Positions 7,350 through 15,504 of a stretch of 32,202 bases of DNA are shown piece after piece (within the stretch, counting starts at the first letter, position 1; each line of letters begins with the position of its first letter). The position numbers were made by a program, and so were the translations under genes. Location: assembly GCA_029781855.1 (NCBI GenBank), contig JAKOVX010000082.1, positions 1-32,202 on the forward strand, written 5' to 3'. The notes beneath the pieces were generated by a model, which saw only the letters and a program-made list of their open reading frames with translations, was not told the DNA's origin and did no database searches. Source of the stretch: Acidobacteriota bacterium (GTDB taxonomy: Bacteria; Acidobacteriota; Blastocatellia; Pyrinomonadales; Pyrinomonadaceae).

Positions 7350-7781
7350 CTATCCGGCAGTCCGCGGGTCAAAATGGATCATCCACTGCACGCCGAACTT
7401 ATCGCCCAACGCTCCAAAATAGCCGCCCCAGAATGTGATCTGCATCGGCATCATCGCCGTTCCGCCTTCAGACAATCTGGAATAAAGCCGGTCGGCCTCT
7501 TCTTTGCTATCCGGGGCTGCGGTGATCGTAAAATTATTTCCGGCCGAGTAGGTCTGTCCCGGCATCACCGGAACAAAGTCATTTCCCATGATGCCGCCGG
7601 AACCGATCGGCAGGGAAGCATGCATCACCTTATTCTTGTCCTCTTCCGAAAATTGGTCGCAGCTCGGATTTTCGCTCCAACGCATGAATGCTGTGAACTC
7701 AACGCCGAAAACGTCCTTATAGAAATTGAACGCGGCTTCGGCGTTACCGTTGAATGTAATGCTTGGTATTATCTGTGTCAT
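7350..7781 (-). CDS. VOC-fold (PhnB/glyoxalase-like) protein
   Basis: A 143-residue protein of the PhnB-type vicinal oxygen chelate group: SITFNGNAEAAFNFYKDVFG at the N-terminus, then a DRLYSRLSEGG segment and WGGYFGALGDKFGVQWMI near the C-terminus. The domain is a glyoxalase-like beta-alpha-beta fold; PhnB-type members have mostly unknown substrates. I set the start at 7781 because a strong ribosome binding site (GGAGGAAGA) lies directly before it, and the in-frame upstream ATG lacks one. It follows the ArsR-SRPBCC-DinB operon with a gap of about 150 bases. VOC, SRPBCC and DinB genes often cluster with such regulators. Confidence 0.9.
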   Translation of the reverse strand: MTQIIPSITFNGNAEAAFNFYKDVFGVEFTAFMRWSENPSCDQFSEEDKNKVMHASLPIGSGGIMGNDFVPVMPGQTYSAGNNFTITAAPDSKEEADRLYSRLSEGGTAMMPMQITFWGGYFGALGDKFGVQWMIHFDPRTAG

Positions 7782-7932
7782 TCTTCCTCCGTTTGATCTC
7801 GTAACATCTTCGCCGGTGCGGCGCATCAGCTATTTTCGATACATAAATGAATTGACGCAAATACAGGACGATCCGGTTGTCTCCACCTTTTCGTCCTGAT
7901 CGATCATTGGCCACATGATCGTGGCCGTGTGC

Positions 7933-8454
7933 TTACTCAAACGGGTTAAAGTCAGCACTCGGCCCGTAGATCGACGGCAACGCGACGTCGAGTTCGCGTA
8001 AGTATGTCGAGAGCTGGCCGCGATGGTGATAATTGTGGTTCAGCATGATCGTTCGCCAGAACGCTACCCGCGGAAACGACATCAGCGTTTCGCCGTTCTT
8101 GGTCAGCTTCCAATCGGTGAGTGCTCCCGCGTCGCTGGTGCCGCCTACGATCGCTTTTCCGTGTTCGAGACTTTCGGCAAACGCCTTTAAGATCTGTTCG
8201 CGGCTCGTTGCTTCCTCGGGCCGTGGAATTTCAGTCATTTCGAAGACATCGTCTTTGCCAAGCTCGGCGATCGCTCCGGGGATCGTCGCAATGTGCATCG
8301 CCAATTCGCCGAGCGACATCGCCTTTGGGTGCGGCCGCCAGCTCAATTTGTCCTCCGGGATCACGTTGAACAACCGTCTGGTCGTTTCGGCTTCCTGGTC
8401 CATTTCCATCAGGATCGGATCGACGATCCGCATCTGTCGTGTTTCTGCCTGCAT
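7933..8454 (-). CDS. DinB-family four-helix protein
   Basis: A 173-residue DinB/YfiT-like protein. The metal-binding His triad of this superfamily is visible: H54 in ELAMHIATIPG, and H140 and H144 in LNHNYHHRGQL near the C-terminus. The family binds zinc or nickel in a four-helix bundle; members include thiol transferases (mycothiol or bacillithiol-dependent) and many of unknown activity. The start is supported by AAGGAGT seven bases upstream. The gene follows the ArsR-like regulator with only four bases between, so it is the third gene of the operon starting at 9241. Confidence 0.92.
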   Translation of the reverse strand: MQAETRQMRIVDPILMEMDQEAETTRRLFNVIPEDKLSWRPHPKAMSLGELAMHIATIPGAIAELGKDDVFEMTEIPRPEEATSREQILKAFAESLEHGKAIVGGTSDAGALTDWKLTKNGETLMSFPRVAFWRTIMLNHNYHHRGQLSTYLRELDVALPSIYGPSADFNPFE

Positions 8455-8458
8455 CTCT

Positions 8459-8788
8459 TTACTCCTTATTTTTTGTTTCTACGTCATCCTTGATCCTGAG
8501 CAGCGTACTGGACCATAGCTCAGCAAATGGCCCGACCCACCGCTCATAAATTTGCCGAATAGGTACAACATTCAACGAGTTGATCCGTCGTCGGCCGTCT
8601 TCACGTGTAATTACCAGACCGACCGATCGAAGCACGTCGATGTGCTTCATTACCGCGTGACGGGTCATATCGGGAATTGCGTCGACGATCTCAGTCGTCG
8701 TTTTCGCTCCCGGCCGCAGCAGATCGAGGATCGCACGGCGAGTCGGGTCGGACAGGGCCTTCCAGACCGGGTCGAGGTCTTCGGTCAT
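8459..8788 (-). CDS. ArsR-type winged-helix repressor
   Basis: A 109-residue DNA-binding protein. The N-terminal segment VWKALSDPTRRAILDLL and the recognition-helix region DMTRHAVMKHIDVLRSVGLV are typical of ArsR/SmtB-type winged helices, and DGRRRINSLN forms the wing. It has no cysteine, so it is not a thiol-based metal sensor; it resembles the SdpR-like group that pairs with SRPBCC genes. It sits three bases after the SRPBCC gene and four bases before DinB. A perfect palindrome inside the promoter of this operon (9275-9294) is the likely operator, making it autoregulatory. The signal it senses is unknown. Confidence 0.93.
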   Translation of the reverse strand: MTEDLDPVWKALSDPTRRAILDLLRPGAKTTTEIVDAIPDMTRHAVMKHIDVLRSVGLVITREDGRRRINSLNVVPIRQIYERWVGPFAELWSSTLLRIKDDVETKNKE

Positions 8789-8791
8789 AAT

Positions 8792-9241
8792 TTACGCCGG
8801 AGAACCTGCCGCCTTGTTAAAGTCGTTCTCGATGCTCTTCAGAAAATGATTCCAGCCTTCTTTTACGCCTTCCCGATGCTGGGCGTCCAACATTCCGATC
8901 GCGCGATGGCGAAACATCAACTTGGTGCCGCCTTCGACCTCTTCGAGCTTGATCTCAACGTGATTGAGTGCCGGGTACGACATGAACATCGGCCCGCTCA
9001 GTTCGAGCAGGGTCGGAGCCTTGATCACCTGCACATGGCCCCACAAATGCTGTATTCCATCGCCCCGGTCTCGGATCCAGCGGCCGCCGGCAAATTCCTC
9101 GATATCCAACTGCATCGAACCGCCGTCCGGCGTCGTGCTGCCCTTGCCAAAGCGATAGATCACGCCCTTGAAAACGTCCTCGATCGGACCGTTGATCACC
9201 GCTTCCTGCTGTACATCCAAAACCATTTCGTCTAGGTTCAT
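8792..9241 (-). CDS. SRPBCC (START/AHSA1-like) ligand-binding protein
   Basis: A 149-residue helix-grip protein of the AHSA1-like SRPBCC group: VQQEAVINGPIEDVFKGV at the start, GGRWIRDRGDG in the middle, and a C-terminal helix GWNHFLKSIENDF. The fold has a hydrophobic cavity for small ligands; in ArsR-linked operons its ligand is usually unknown. It is the first gene of the operon SRPBCC-ArsR-DinB, with a good ribosome binding site (AAAGGAGG) and a well-formed promoter just upstream. The pairing with the ArsR-like repressor suggests it handles the compound that relieves repression. Confidence 0.9.
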   Translation of the reverse strand: MNLDEMVLDVQQEAVINGPIEDVFKGVIYRFGKGSTTPDGGSMQLDIEEFAGGRWIRDRGDGIQHLWGHVQVIKAPTLLELSGPMFMSYPALNHVEIKLEEVEGGTKLMFRHRAIGMLDAQHREGVKEGWNHFLKSIENDFNKAAGSPA

Positions 9242-9268
9242 GTTTCGTTTCCTCCTTTGTGTAAATGA

Positions 9269-9297
9269 ATAGTAACGTAACTACAAAGTTACGTCAA
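9269..9297 (-). promoter_or_regulatory. Sigma-70-type promoter of the SRPBCC-ArsR-DinB operon
   Basis: Read on the minus strand, a -35 TTGACG is followed after exactly 17 bases by a -10 TACTAT, both close to the sigma-70 consensus. The predicted transcription start is about 20 bases before the SRPBCC start codon, leaving room for the ribosome binding site AAAGGAGG. Confidence 0.75.
9275..9294. promoter_or_regulatory. Palindromic operator between -35 and -10
   Basis: ACGTAAC at 9275-9281 and GTTACGT at 9288-9294 are perfect inverted repeats separated by six bases. They fill the spacer between the -10 and -35 boxes and touch the -35 box. ArsR-type repressors bind such palindromes as dimers and block polymerase, so this is probably the autoregulatory operator of the regulator gene in the same operon. 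The palindrome is seen; its use is inferred. Confidence 0.75.
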
Positions 9298-9317
9298 GCG
9301 AAAAATTGATGTCGGTG

Positions 9318-9349
9318 AAAAAAAAGAGGCCGCCCTCACGGACAGCCTC
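9318..9349 (-). terminator. Rho-independent terminator of typA
   Basis: On the minus strand a 10-bp stem (GAGGCTGTCC with GGGCGGCCTC, two G-U pairs) closed by a GTGA tetraloop is followed by eight T residues. It lies about 24 bases after the typA stop codon. The G-U pairs become mismatches on the plus strand, which confirms that it works in the minus direction. It separates typA from the downstream operon promoter. Confidence 0.88.
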
Positions 9350-9372
9350 GTTTTATTGATCTGGCCGCCGAG

Positions 9373-11184
9373 CTATTTCTTCGGCCGTTCGTTGGCTTTC
9401 AGGACACGTTTTCGCAGGCGAATGGACTTCGGCGTGACCTCGATCAGCTCGTCGTCGGCGATGAACTCGAGCGCGCGTTCGAGCGACATTTCTCGCTGCG
9501 GGACGAGGCGCATCGCTTCATCCGCAGACGTGGTCCGCATGTTCGAGAGCTTTTTTTCCTTGATCGGGTTGACGTCGAGGTCCACCGCACGGGCATTTTC
9601 GCCGATGATCATGCCTTCGTAAACCTTGATCTGCGGTTTGACGAATAGCACGCCGCGTTCCTGAAGGTTGTAGAGCGCGTAAGTATTCGTCTCGCCCATT
9701 CGGTCCGAAACGAGCGAACCGGTCTGTCTCGATTTCATTTCGCCCTGCCATTTGTCGAATCTGAGGAACATCGTGTTGAGCAGGCCGGTTCCTTTCGTTT
9801 CGGTCAGAAACTCGCCGCGAAAACCGATCAGCCCACGCGAAGGAACTTCGAACTCAAGCCTCACGCGGCCCGAACCGTTGTTGATCATTTTCGCCATCTG
9901 GCCTTTTCGGCGGCCCATCGCCTCGGTCACGACGCCGATGAATTCTTCCGGCACATCGATAACGACGAGTTCGAGCGGTTCGAGCAGCTCGCCGGTCTTT
10001 TCGTCACGTTTCGTGATGACCTCCGGTTTCGAGACCTGCAGTTCGTAACCCTCGCGGCGCATCATTTCGATGAGAATCGCGAGCTGCAGTTCGCCGCGGC
10101 CCGACACCTTGAATTGCTCGGCGGCGTCCGTGTTTTCGACCCGCAAAGCGACGTTCCCGAGTAATTCGCGGTCAAGCCGTTCCCTGATCTGCCGCGAAGT
10201 GACGAACTTGCCGTCGATGCCGGAGAACGGCGACGTGTTGACGCCGAAGATCATTGCGATCGTCGGTTCATCGACGTTGATAACCGGAAGCGGTTTGGGG
10301 TTATCGGCTGAGGTGATCGTTTCGCCGATCTCGACCTCGTCAAAACCCGCGAGGGCGACGATCTCGCCGGTGCCCGCCTCGGCGACGGTCGTGCGCTCGA
10401 GGCCCTCGAAAACGAATAGTTCCTTGACGCGTGTCTTTGACGTCGAGCCGTCACGTTTTGCGACGAGGACCTCCTGATTCTTGGCGATCTCGCCCGAAAA
10501 GATGCGGCCGATCGCGAGACGGCCGACGAACGGGTTGTAGTCGATATTTGCGACCAGCAACTGCAGCGAATCGTCACGCAGGGCGTGCGGAGCCGGTATC
10601 GTTTCGACGATCTGGTCGAACAGCGGAATCAAATTCTTCGATTCGTCTGCCAGTTCCTTTTTGGCGATGCCGTCTCGCGAGATGGAATAAAGTATCGGGA
10701 ATTCGATTTGGTGGTCGTTCGCCCCGAGATCGATGAAAAGGTCGTATATCTCGTTAACGACCTCCTCGGGCCGGGCGTCCTGCCGGTCGATCTTGTTCAC
10801 CAGGGCGATAGCCGGCAGGTTCAGTTCGAGTGCCTTTCGGAGCACGAAGCGCGTCTGCGGCAGGCAGCCTTCGGCGGCGTCAACAAGCAGGACGATGCCG
10901 TCCACCATCTTGAGAACGCGTTCGACCTCGCCGCCGAAATCGGCGTGGCCCGGCGTGTCCAAAATGTTAATTTTGAAGTCGCCGTAGCGTACCGAAGTGT
11001 TTTTTGCCATGATCGTGATGCCGCGCTCACGTTCAAGGTCCATCGAGTCCATCACGCGGTCCTGAACCTCTTCGTTCTCGCGAAAGGTGCCCGATTGTGC
11101 CAGCATCGCATCGACAAGCGTCGTCTTGCCGTGGTCAACGTGTGCGATAATTGCGATGTTGCGTATCTTTTCTGTAGCGATCAT
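9373..11184 (-). CDS. typA: Translational GTPase TypA/BipA
   Basis: A full-length 603-residue ribosome-binding GTPase. The GTPase motifs are HVDHGKTT (about 15-22), [11 protein letters not shown] (switch region), DTPGHADF and [12 protein letters not shown]. The later parts match TypA/BipA: an EF-Tu domain II ([18 protein letters not shown]), EF-G-like domains including [15 protein letters not shown] and [12 protein letters not shown], and the family-specific C-terminal domain ([24 protein letters not shown]). It binds the 70S ribosome near the A site and supports growth and 50S assembly at low temperature or stress. A GGGAAGA sequence precedes the start. It appears to be transcribed alone and ends in a strong terminator. 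Confidence 0.98.
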   Translation of the reverse strand: MIATEKIRNIAIIAHVDHGKTTLVDAMLAQSGTFRENEEVQDRVMDSMDLERERGITIMAKNTSVRYGDFKINILDTPGHADFGGEVERVLKMVDGIVLLVDAAEGCLPQTRFVLRKALELNLPAIALVNKIDRQDARPEEVVNEIYDLFIDLGANDHQIEFPILYSISRDGIAKKELADESKNLIPLFDQIVETIPAPHALRDDSLQLLVANIDYNPFVGRLAIGRIFSGEIAKNQEVLVAKRDGSTSKTRVKELFVFEGLERTTVAEAGTGEIVALAGFDEVEIGETITSADNPKPLPVINVDEPTIAMIFGVNTSPFSGIDGKFVTSRQIRERLDRELLGNVALRVENTDAAEQFKVSGRGELQLAILIEMMRREGYELQVSKPEVITKRDEKTGELLEPLELVVIDVPEEFIGVVTEAMGRRKGQMAKMINNGSGRVRLEFEVPSRGLIGFRGEFLTETKGTGLLNTMFLRFDKWQGEMKSRQTGSLVSDRMGETNTYALYNLQERGVLFVKPQIKVYEGMIIGENARAVDLDVNPIKEKKLSNMRTTSADEAMRLVPQREMSLERALEFIADDELIEVTPKSIRLRKRVLKANERPKK

Positions 11185-11320
11185 AGTTGTCTTCCCATGC
11201 CCGAAGGCAAACGAGTATAATGACGTATCGGGATAAGAAACGCAATTTGCGATCTATGTCAGCGGACGTAGCGTGCTCTGCGTAAAAATAATGTCATCCG
11301 AATGGACCTTTCGAAGAATC

Positions 11321-11920
11321 ATGAGAATTTTGCTTATCGGTGCCAGCGGCACCATCGGAAAACGAATTTACGACGCACTTTCACCAAAACACGAGGTCGT
11401 TCGTGGCGGCCGAAGCGGAGCGGACGTCGAGGTCGATATCACCGACAACCTGTCGATCGAGGACATGTATCATGCGGTCGGCGATATCGATGCCGTGATA
11501 TGTGCTGCCGGGCCGGCGAAATTCGGGCCGTTCAGCGAAATGTCCGAAGACGACATGTACGTCGGCATACGGGGCAAGATGATGGGCCAGGTCAATCTCG
11601 TGCGGATCGGGCAGAAATACCTGAACGACGGCGGCTCATTCACTCTGACGACGGGAATCTTAGCCGATGAACCGGTTCCGGGTTCGGTCGGCGTTTCACT
11701 GGTTAATGGTGCGGTCAACAGCTTTGTAGTCGCCGCTGCACAGGAATTGCCGCGGGGCCAGCGGATCAACGTTGTGTCGCCGACGGTCGTCGCCGATTCG
11801 GCAGAGATGTACGCCGACTTTTTCCCGGGTTTCGATCCTGTTTCAATGGATCGCGTAGTAAACGGCTACGTCAAATCGGTAATGGGCAGGATGACCGGCA
11901 AGATCATTCGGGTCATTTAA
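11321..11920 (+). CDS. Short atypical SDR (short-chain dehydrogenase)
   Basis: A 199-residue Rossmann-fold protein with the NAD(P) motif GASGTIG at 7-13 and an R-x-x-x-D pattern (RSGADVEVDITD) after strand two, as in NADP-binding forms. GGSFTLTTGIL and VNGAVNSFVVAAAQELP correspond to the catalytic region and helix five of classical SDRs. The usual Tyr-x3-Lys is replaced by a V-N-G-A element, so activity as a normal dehydrogenase is doubtful. The whole resembles the compact conserved SDR group of about 200 residues with the GQVNLVRIGQKYLNDGGSFTLT region. I chose the ATG at 11321, which puts the Rossmann motif at the N-terminus; starts at 11273 and 11291 would add an unlikely extension. Confidence 0.88.
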   Translation: MRILLIGASGTIGKRIYDALSPKHEVVRGGRSGADVEVDITDNLSIEDMYHAVGDIDAVICAAGPAKFGPFSEMSEDDMYVGIRGKMMGQVNLVRIGQKYLNDGGSFTLTTGILADEPVPGSVGVSLVNGAVNSFVVAAAQELPRGQRINVVSPTVVADSAEMYADFFPGFDPVSMDRVVNGYVKSVMGRMTGKIIRVI

Positions 11921-11923
11921 ACC

Positions 11924-11954
11924 AAAAAAGCCGGACGCCTGGGCCCGGCTTTTT
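11924..11954. terminator. Bidirectional terminator between SDR and BON genes
   Basis: AAAAAGCCGG at 11925-11934 pairs perfectly with CCGGCTTTTT at 11945-11954. The T-run on each strand follows a GC-rich stem, so it can stop transcription from the SDR gene on the plus strand and from the BON gene on the minus strand. Confidence 0.9.
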
Positions 11955-11973
11955 CGATGTCGTATCAAATTAA

Positions 11974-12528
11974 TTAGCGGTACATCTCTTTCCCGATCTT
12001 CAGGTTATTGGTGACGCTGAATACGTTCGGAAGGCCTCTGGCGTAAACACCAAGCATATTGTAATCGCCCTGGTTCATCACGTAACCCTCGAGCGTCAAA
12101 TTGCCGTGATCGACTATGATCCGCACATCCGGCCGTGATTCCCAAAAGTACCCGCCAAGTCCGTTGACCGCAAAAGTCCGCAGAGCCTGTCGCCTGATCG
12201 AATCGTCAAACGGCGATGGCGGAAGCATAGTAATATTATTCACGACATTTGCCACACCAGGTATCCGTTTGACTACCGACGCAGCCTCATTGGCCGTCCC
12301 GAGCGAATAGACCTGACCTGTAAGTGTTACCGTGTCGCCATTTACCGCGAATTTGATATTGTCGAACACGCCGTAATTCGGCAGAGCAAGGATCTTCTTA
12401 AAGATCTGCTCCTCCATCGAACGAACGGGAACTGCCTTTTTGCCCGAGATGGTTTGGGCACTCGCACTTACCAGCGAGATCGACATAATTGCGATCAATA
12501 TCGCCAAAAAATTCTTCAGTACTTTCAT
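11974..12528 (-). CDS. Secreted protein with two BON domains
   Basis: A 184-residue protein with a signal peptide (IAIMSISLVSASAQ) and two BON domains. The first (about 40-103) has IKFAVNGDTVTLTGQVYSLG and the typical VKRIPGVANVVNNI ending; the second (about 113-180) has VRIIVDHGNLTLEGYV and ARGLPNVFSVTNNL. BON domains bind phospholipid membranes and occur in OsmY-like periplasmic proteins, where they help maintain envelope integrity. Fold and location are clear from the sequence, but the specific role is inferred from the family. It is transcribed towards the SDR gene and shares the terminator. Confidence 0.92.
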   Translation of the reverse strand: MKVLKNFLAILIAIMSISLVSASAQTISGKKAVPVRSMEEQIFKKILALPNYGVFDNIKFAVNGDTVTLTGQVYSLGTANEAASVVKRIPGVANVVNNITMLPPSPFDDSIRRQALRTFAVNGLGGYFWESRPDVRIIVDHGNLTLEGYVMNQGDYNMLGVYARGLPNVFSVTNNLKIGKEMYR

Positions 12529-12651
12529 TTCAATTCACCTCTCTGGCTTCGATATCTCTCAAAACCTACTTTGCTGACGATAGTTAGACGAGAACGGAGG
12601 TGATAAGGGTGTCCGCCACTACCAAAATAAATGTAAAGTTTTGTAACGGTG

Positions 12652-13101
12652 TCAGCCGAGTTGCCGGATCGCCTCGTAAAGGACGATGCCGACGCTCGTC
12701 GCGAGATTGAGGCTCCGGACTTTTGGGTTCGGCATTGGTATGGTCAGGCAGCGGTCGACGTTGGCAGTGAGCAGATCCTCTGGAAGACCGCGTGTTTCGC
12801 GGCCGAAGACCAAACAGTCACCGTCCGCAAATTTCCAATCGTAATACGGGCGATCCGACTTGGTCGTCAAATACAAAAAACGCGATTTAGGTAAGGCCGC
12901 AAATAGTTCAGACAGATCGACGTGCCGGACGAGGTCGACCTCATCCCAATAATCGAGTCCCGAGCGTTTCAAAGTGCGGTCGTCCATTCTGAATCCAGTG
13001 ACGCCGACGATGTGCAGCCGTGTTCGCGTCGCGGCACAAAGCCGGGCTATGTTTCCGGTATTCGGAGGTATCTCGGGTTCGACCAAGGCGATATTCAACA
13101 T
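12652..13101 (-). CDS. trmL: tRNA (cytidine/uridine-34-2'-O)-methyltransferase TrmL
   Basis: A 149-residue SPOUT methyltransferase of the TrmL/YibK group. The N-terminal VEPEIPPNTGNIARLCAAT, the middle KRSGLDYWDEV, and the trefoil-knot motifs FGRETRGLPEDLL and IPMPNPKVRSLNLATSVGIVLYEA are all present. It methylates the ribose of the wobble base in certain leucine tRNAs, using S-adenosylmethionine. Length and motif order match the family, with no sign of truncation. It is separated from the BON gene by about 120 bases. Confidence 0.97.
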   Translation of the reverse strand: MLNIALVEPEIPPNTGNIARLCAATRTRLHIVGVTGFRMDDRTLKRSGLDYWDEVDLVRHVDLSELFAALPKSRFLYLTTKSDRPYYDWKFADGDCLVFGRETRGLPEDLLTANVDRCLTIPMPNPKVRSLNLATSVGIVLYEAIRQLG

Positions 13102-13270
13102 TTTCTAATAGTATCCGTCCCCCGCGAGCAGGTAAAACATCAACATGCATCCTTTCCGGGGCAGCACTCATCAACTGAATAGGCAAAACGGCGTCTAAAA
13201 TGCCGAATTCAATTGATTATGTTACAATCCGTTGAAGTTTAGCCTTCACAGTAAATAGGGGAACTAATTA

Positions 13271-14110
13271 GTGTTTTTTCGTTTCAAAATTTTCATCGCG
13301 ATCGTACTTGCGCTCGTTTTCGCCACGTCGGTGTTGGCAGCCCAGGCGACTAAGGCCGCCGAAGACAAGAACCAGGATAAAAAGCCTGCAGCGAAACCGT
13401 CACCGACGCCTGATCTGAAAGAAGTCGGAAAGGTCACAACCGCCGAGCAGGTCGTGGACTCCGCCTTGTTCATTTATGGTTTTGGCGGCGGCCGGGCAAC
13501 GCTTAATCAAATCCGTAAAACCACCTCGGAACACGGGAAATTCACGTTGACCGCTGCAAACGGCAAGCCGGAAACAGTGAATTATCAACGTTGGGTAATT
13601 CGCGGCGAGTCGCTGGACAAGGAAAAGATACGTCTCGACCAGCAGTTTTCAAGTTCCCAATATGGGCTGATACTCGACGACAATAAGACGTTCGGCGTAT
13701 TTAACAACACGGTCTTCAACCCGCGGGAAGAGGTGATAAAGAACTTTGAAAATGGCATCTATCACGGTCTCGAAGCGCTATTTCGGTACAAAGAGAACGG
13801 GTCGACGATCGAATTGGCGGGCCGCGAGAAGGATATGGGTGTTGAGTATTACCTGCTCGACGTCACGGACACAAAGAACCGTAAGACCCGGTTTTACGTG
13901 AGTACCAAAACCCTTCGCGTTTTGATGCTCGCTTATGAGGAAGACGGCGTCAAATATAAACGGAAGTTCTATGATCAGCGGTACGCGCAGGGAACACTCG
14001 TGCCGTACCGATCGGTACTGACCGCGAATGACAAGGTCGTCGAGGAACAGAATATATCTTCGATAACGTTTGGCCAGAAGGTCGACGAAGATCTCTTTAA
14101 GACTAGTTAG
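13271..14110 (+). CDS. Secreted LolA-fold-like protein
   Basis: A 279-residue protein with a signal peptide (FIAIVLALVFATSVLAAQ), a Lys/Pro-rich linker (KNQDKKPAAKPSPTPD) and a beta-rich body. Segments such as VEYYLLDVTDTKNRKTRFYV followed by RVLMLAYEEDGVKYKRKFYD and LVPYRSVLTANDKVVEEQN are like those of outer-membrane lipoprotein-sorting (LolA/LolB fold) proteins common in acidobacteria. The function is unknown; it may carry lipids or lipoproteins across the periplasm. It starts with GTG, preceded by TAGGGGAAC. It is the first of four plus-strand genes leading to the sigma factor and its PDZ partner. Confidence 0.75.
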   Translation: MFFRFKIFIAIVLALVFATSVLAAQATKAAEDKNQDKKPAAKPSPTPDLKEVGKVTTAEQVVDSALFIYGFGGGRATLNQIRKTTSEHGKFTLTAANGKPETVNYQRWVIRGESLDKEKIRLDQQFSSSQYGLILDDNKTFGVFNNTVFNPREEVIKNFENGIYHGLEALFRYKENGSTIELAGREKDMGVEYYLLDVTDTKNRKTRFYVSTKTLRVLMLAYEEDGVKYKRKFYDQRYAQGTLVPYRSVLTANDKVVEEQNISSITFGQKVDEDLFKTS

Positions 14111-14184
14111 AATCTTTTGCAACTTTATTTAGGCTGGTTTGTGCAACGCACTTGTTGATCAAAATGATCAGACAAGGAGAATGT

Positions 14185-14778
14185 ATGAACCAGCCTAAAA
14201 TCTATTTAAACTTGCTTATTTTCGCGGTTCTTGTGTGCGGATTTGCCTCTATTTCGTTGGCCCAGACCGAGGAAAAACTTCGCACGGAGCCTAACTTTGA
14301 CATCACTCTCCAGATCGTAGTCGGAACGAACGATTCCGGTCGGAGTGAATTGCCAAAGGATCTGAACAGCATTTCGCAGCAGCTCAGATCGATCTATCCA
14401 TACACGACTTATCGTGTCGCCAATACTTATATGGGCCGTGTCGGAAACAACGGCAGCTTTGAATACAAGAGCCTTGCAGACCTGCTCGGCCAGCAGCCGA
14501 ACGCGGCGAACGCGAGTTTTCTCGAATGGTCGGTGGGGAACCTGCGTGTGAGCGACAATGCGTTTGTTGCCAACTCGTTTCGTTTCGGTGCCCGAATACC
14601 TGTGAATCTGGCGGTGGCTGGAGCCCCGGGCAACGCGACCACCTACGAATCGATCGGCCTGAACCTCGCGAGGGTCGGCGTTACCGTTGGGACCCCGACG
14701 TTGCTCGGAACGCTTACTTTGCCGAAAACCGATGGAACGCTTTTTTTGGTTATGACCGCAGTCAGGTCCGATCATTAA
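14185..14778 (+). CDS. Secreted protein of unknown function upstream of the sigma factor
   Basis: A 197-residue protein with a signal peptide (IFAVLVCGFASISLAQT). The mature part starts with FDITLQIVVGTND and contains alternating strands such as YRVANTYMGRVGNNGSFEYKS and a C-terminal LTLPKTDGTLFLVMTAV. I do not recognise the family. The pattern suggests an all-beta or secretin N-domain-like fold, but this is weak. The start at 14185 is preceded by CAAGGAGAA; an upstream in-frame ATG at 14152 has no such site. It precedes the sigma factor gene by about 90 bases, and a possible terminator lies between. A role in the signal or target of the sigma factor is possible. Confidence 0.75.
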   Translation: MNQPKIYLNLLIFAVLVCGFASISLAQTEEKLRTEPNFDITLQIVVGTNDSGRSELPKDLNSISQQLRSIYPYTTYRVANTYMGRVGNNGSFEYKSLADLLGQQPNAANASFLEWSVGNLRVSDNAFVANSFRFGARIPVNLAVAGAPGNATTYESIGLNLARVGVTVGTPTLLGTLTLPKTDGTLFLVMTAVRSDH

Positions 14779-14830
14779 CTCCGGAACATTTGGACGCCGA
14801 AAGCGTGTTATCAAACCGGAGAGGGTTTTT
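14779..14830 (+). terminator. Possible terminator after the secreted protein
   Basis: CTCCGG at 14779-14784 pairs with CCGGAG at 14816-14821, and the sequence between can form an inner stem (ACGC with GCGT). AGGG and five T residues follow. The outer stem is short and the loop is long, so this could be a weak terminator or attenuator that limits read-through into the sigma factor gene. Confidence 0.4.
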
Positions 14831-14868
14831 GTTTCGTCGTCGAAACTATTGTACAAAAGTATGAGTGT

Positions 14869-15504
14869 ATGCCGCTGGACAATATCGAATCACTGGACAC
14901 GGAGGTCAAACGAACAACCGTGGCTGATGAAAAACTGTCCGATCACGAGCTCATACTTGCGGCAAAGTGCGGCGACGAGGATGCATTTGCGGAGATCGTC
15001 GGGCGATACCGCAACCAGATCACAAATTTTCTCTATAGATTTTTGAATGATTATGACGAGGCGGTAGATCTGGCGCAGGAGACGTTCGTACGCGTGTATT
15101 TCGCGATAGATCGTTATCATACGCAATTTGCGTTTTCAACCTATATCTACCGCATCGCGACCAATCTGGCGATCAGCGAGATACGGCGGCGGAAACGACG
15201 GAAACTGTTATCGCTGACCGGGCTTTTTCAGTCCGACGAAGACGCGGATGTTGAATATCAGCCGGCAGATGAACGAAGCCTGCCGGACGCCGATCTGATC
15301 GAGGATGAACAAAGCCGCACCATCGCAAAGGCGATCGCCGCGCTACCCGAGAAATACCGGGTGCCCATCCTGTTGAGGGACATTGAGGGCAGATCGTACG
15401 ACGAGATCGCCGCGATCATGGACTTGGGGCTTGGCACCACCAAGTCGCGGATCAGCCGGGCAAGAGGGCTTTTGAAAGAGAAACTCGATCACTATTTGAA
15501 GTGA
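14869..15504 (+). CDS. ECF-type RNA polymerase sigma factor
   Basis: A 211-residue sigma-70 family protein with region 2 (FAEIVGRYRNQITNFLYRFL, then DYDEAVDLAQETFVRVY and FSTYIYRIATNLAISEIRRRKRR) and region 4 (LPEKYRVPILLRDIEGRSYDEIAAIMDLGLGTTKSRISRARGLL). Regions 1.2-like and 3 are absent, as in extracytoplasmic-function factors of the RpoE type. The N-terminal extension of about 30 residues and the acidic linker between the two domains are features of the Acidobacteria group. It would direct polymerase to envelope-stress or surface genes. The gene overlaps or abuts the next gene, whose product spans the membrane and is probably its regulator. Confidence 0.95.
   Translation: MPLDNIESLDTEVKRTTVADEKLSDHELILAAKCGDEDAFAEIVGRYRNQITNFLYRFLNDYDEAVDLAQETFVRVYFAIDRYHTQFAFSTYIYRIATNLAISEIRRRKRRKLLSLTGLFQSDEDADVEYQPADERSLPDADLIEDEQSRTIAKAIAALPEKYRVPILLRDIEGRSYDEIAAIMDLGLGTTKSRISRARGLLKEKLDHYLK

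Noticed and set aside
7865..7926. Inverted repeats AGGACGA/TCGTCCT and GGCCAC/GTGGCC after the DinB gene as a terminator.
   Set aside because: The stems are short or the loop is long, and no T-run follows on the minus strand.
8552..9235. 227-codon plus-strand frame.
   Set aside because: It is antisense to the ArsR and SRPBCC genes, which have correct motifs, tight spacing and ribosome binding sites.
10585..11220. 211-codon plus-strand frame.
   Set aside because: It lies fully antisense to the GTPase domain of typA.
11200..11260. Divergent promoters for typA and the SDR gene, from TATAAT- and TTGCGT-like words.
   Set aside because: No pair of boxes has acceptable spacing on either strand, so I did not call a promoter.
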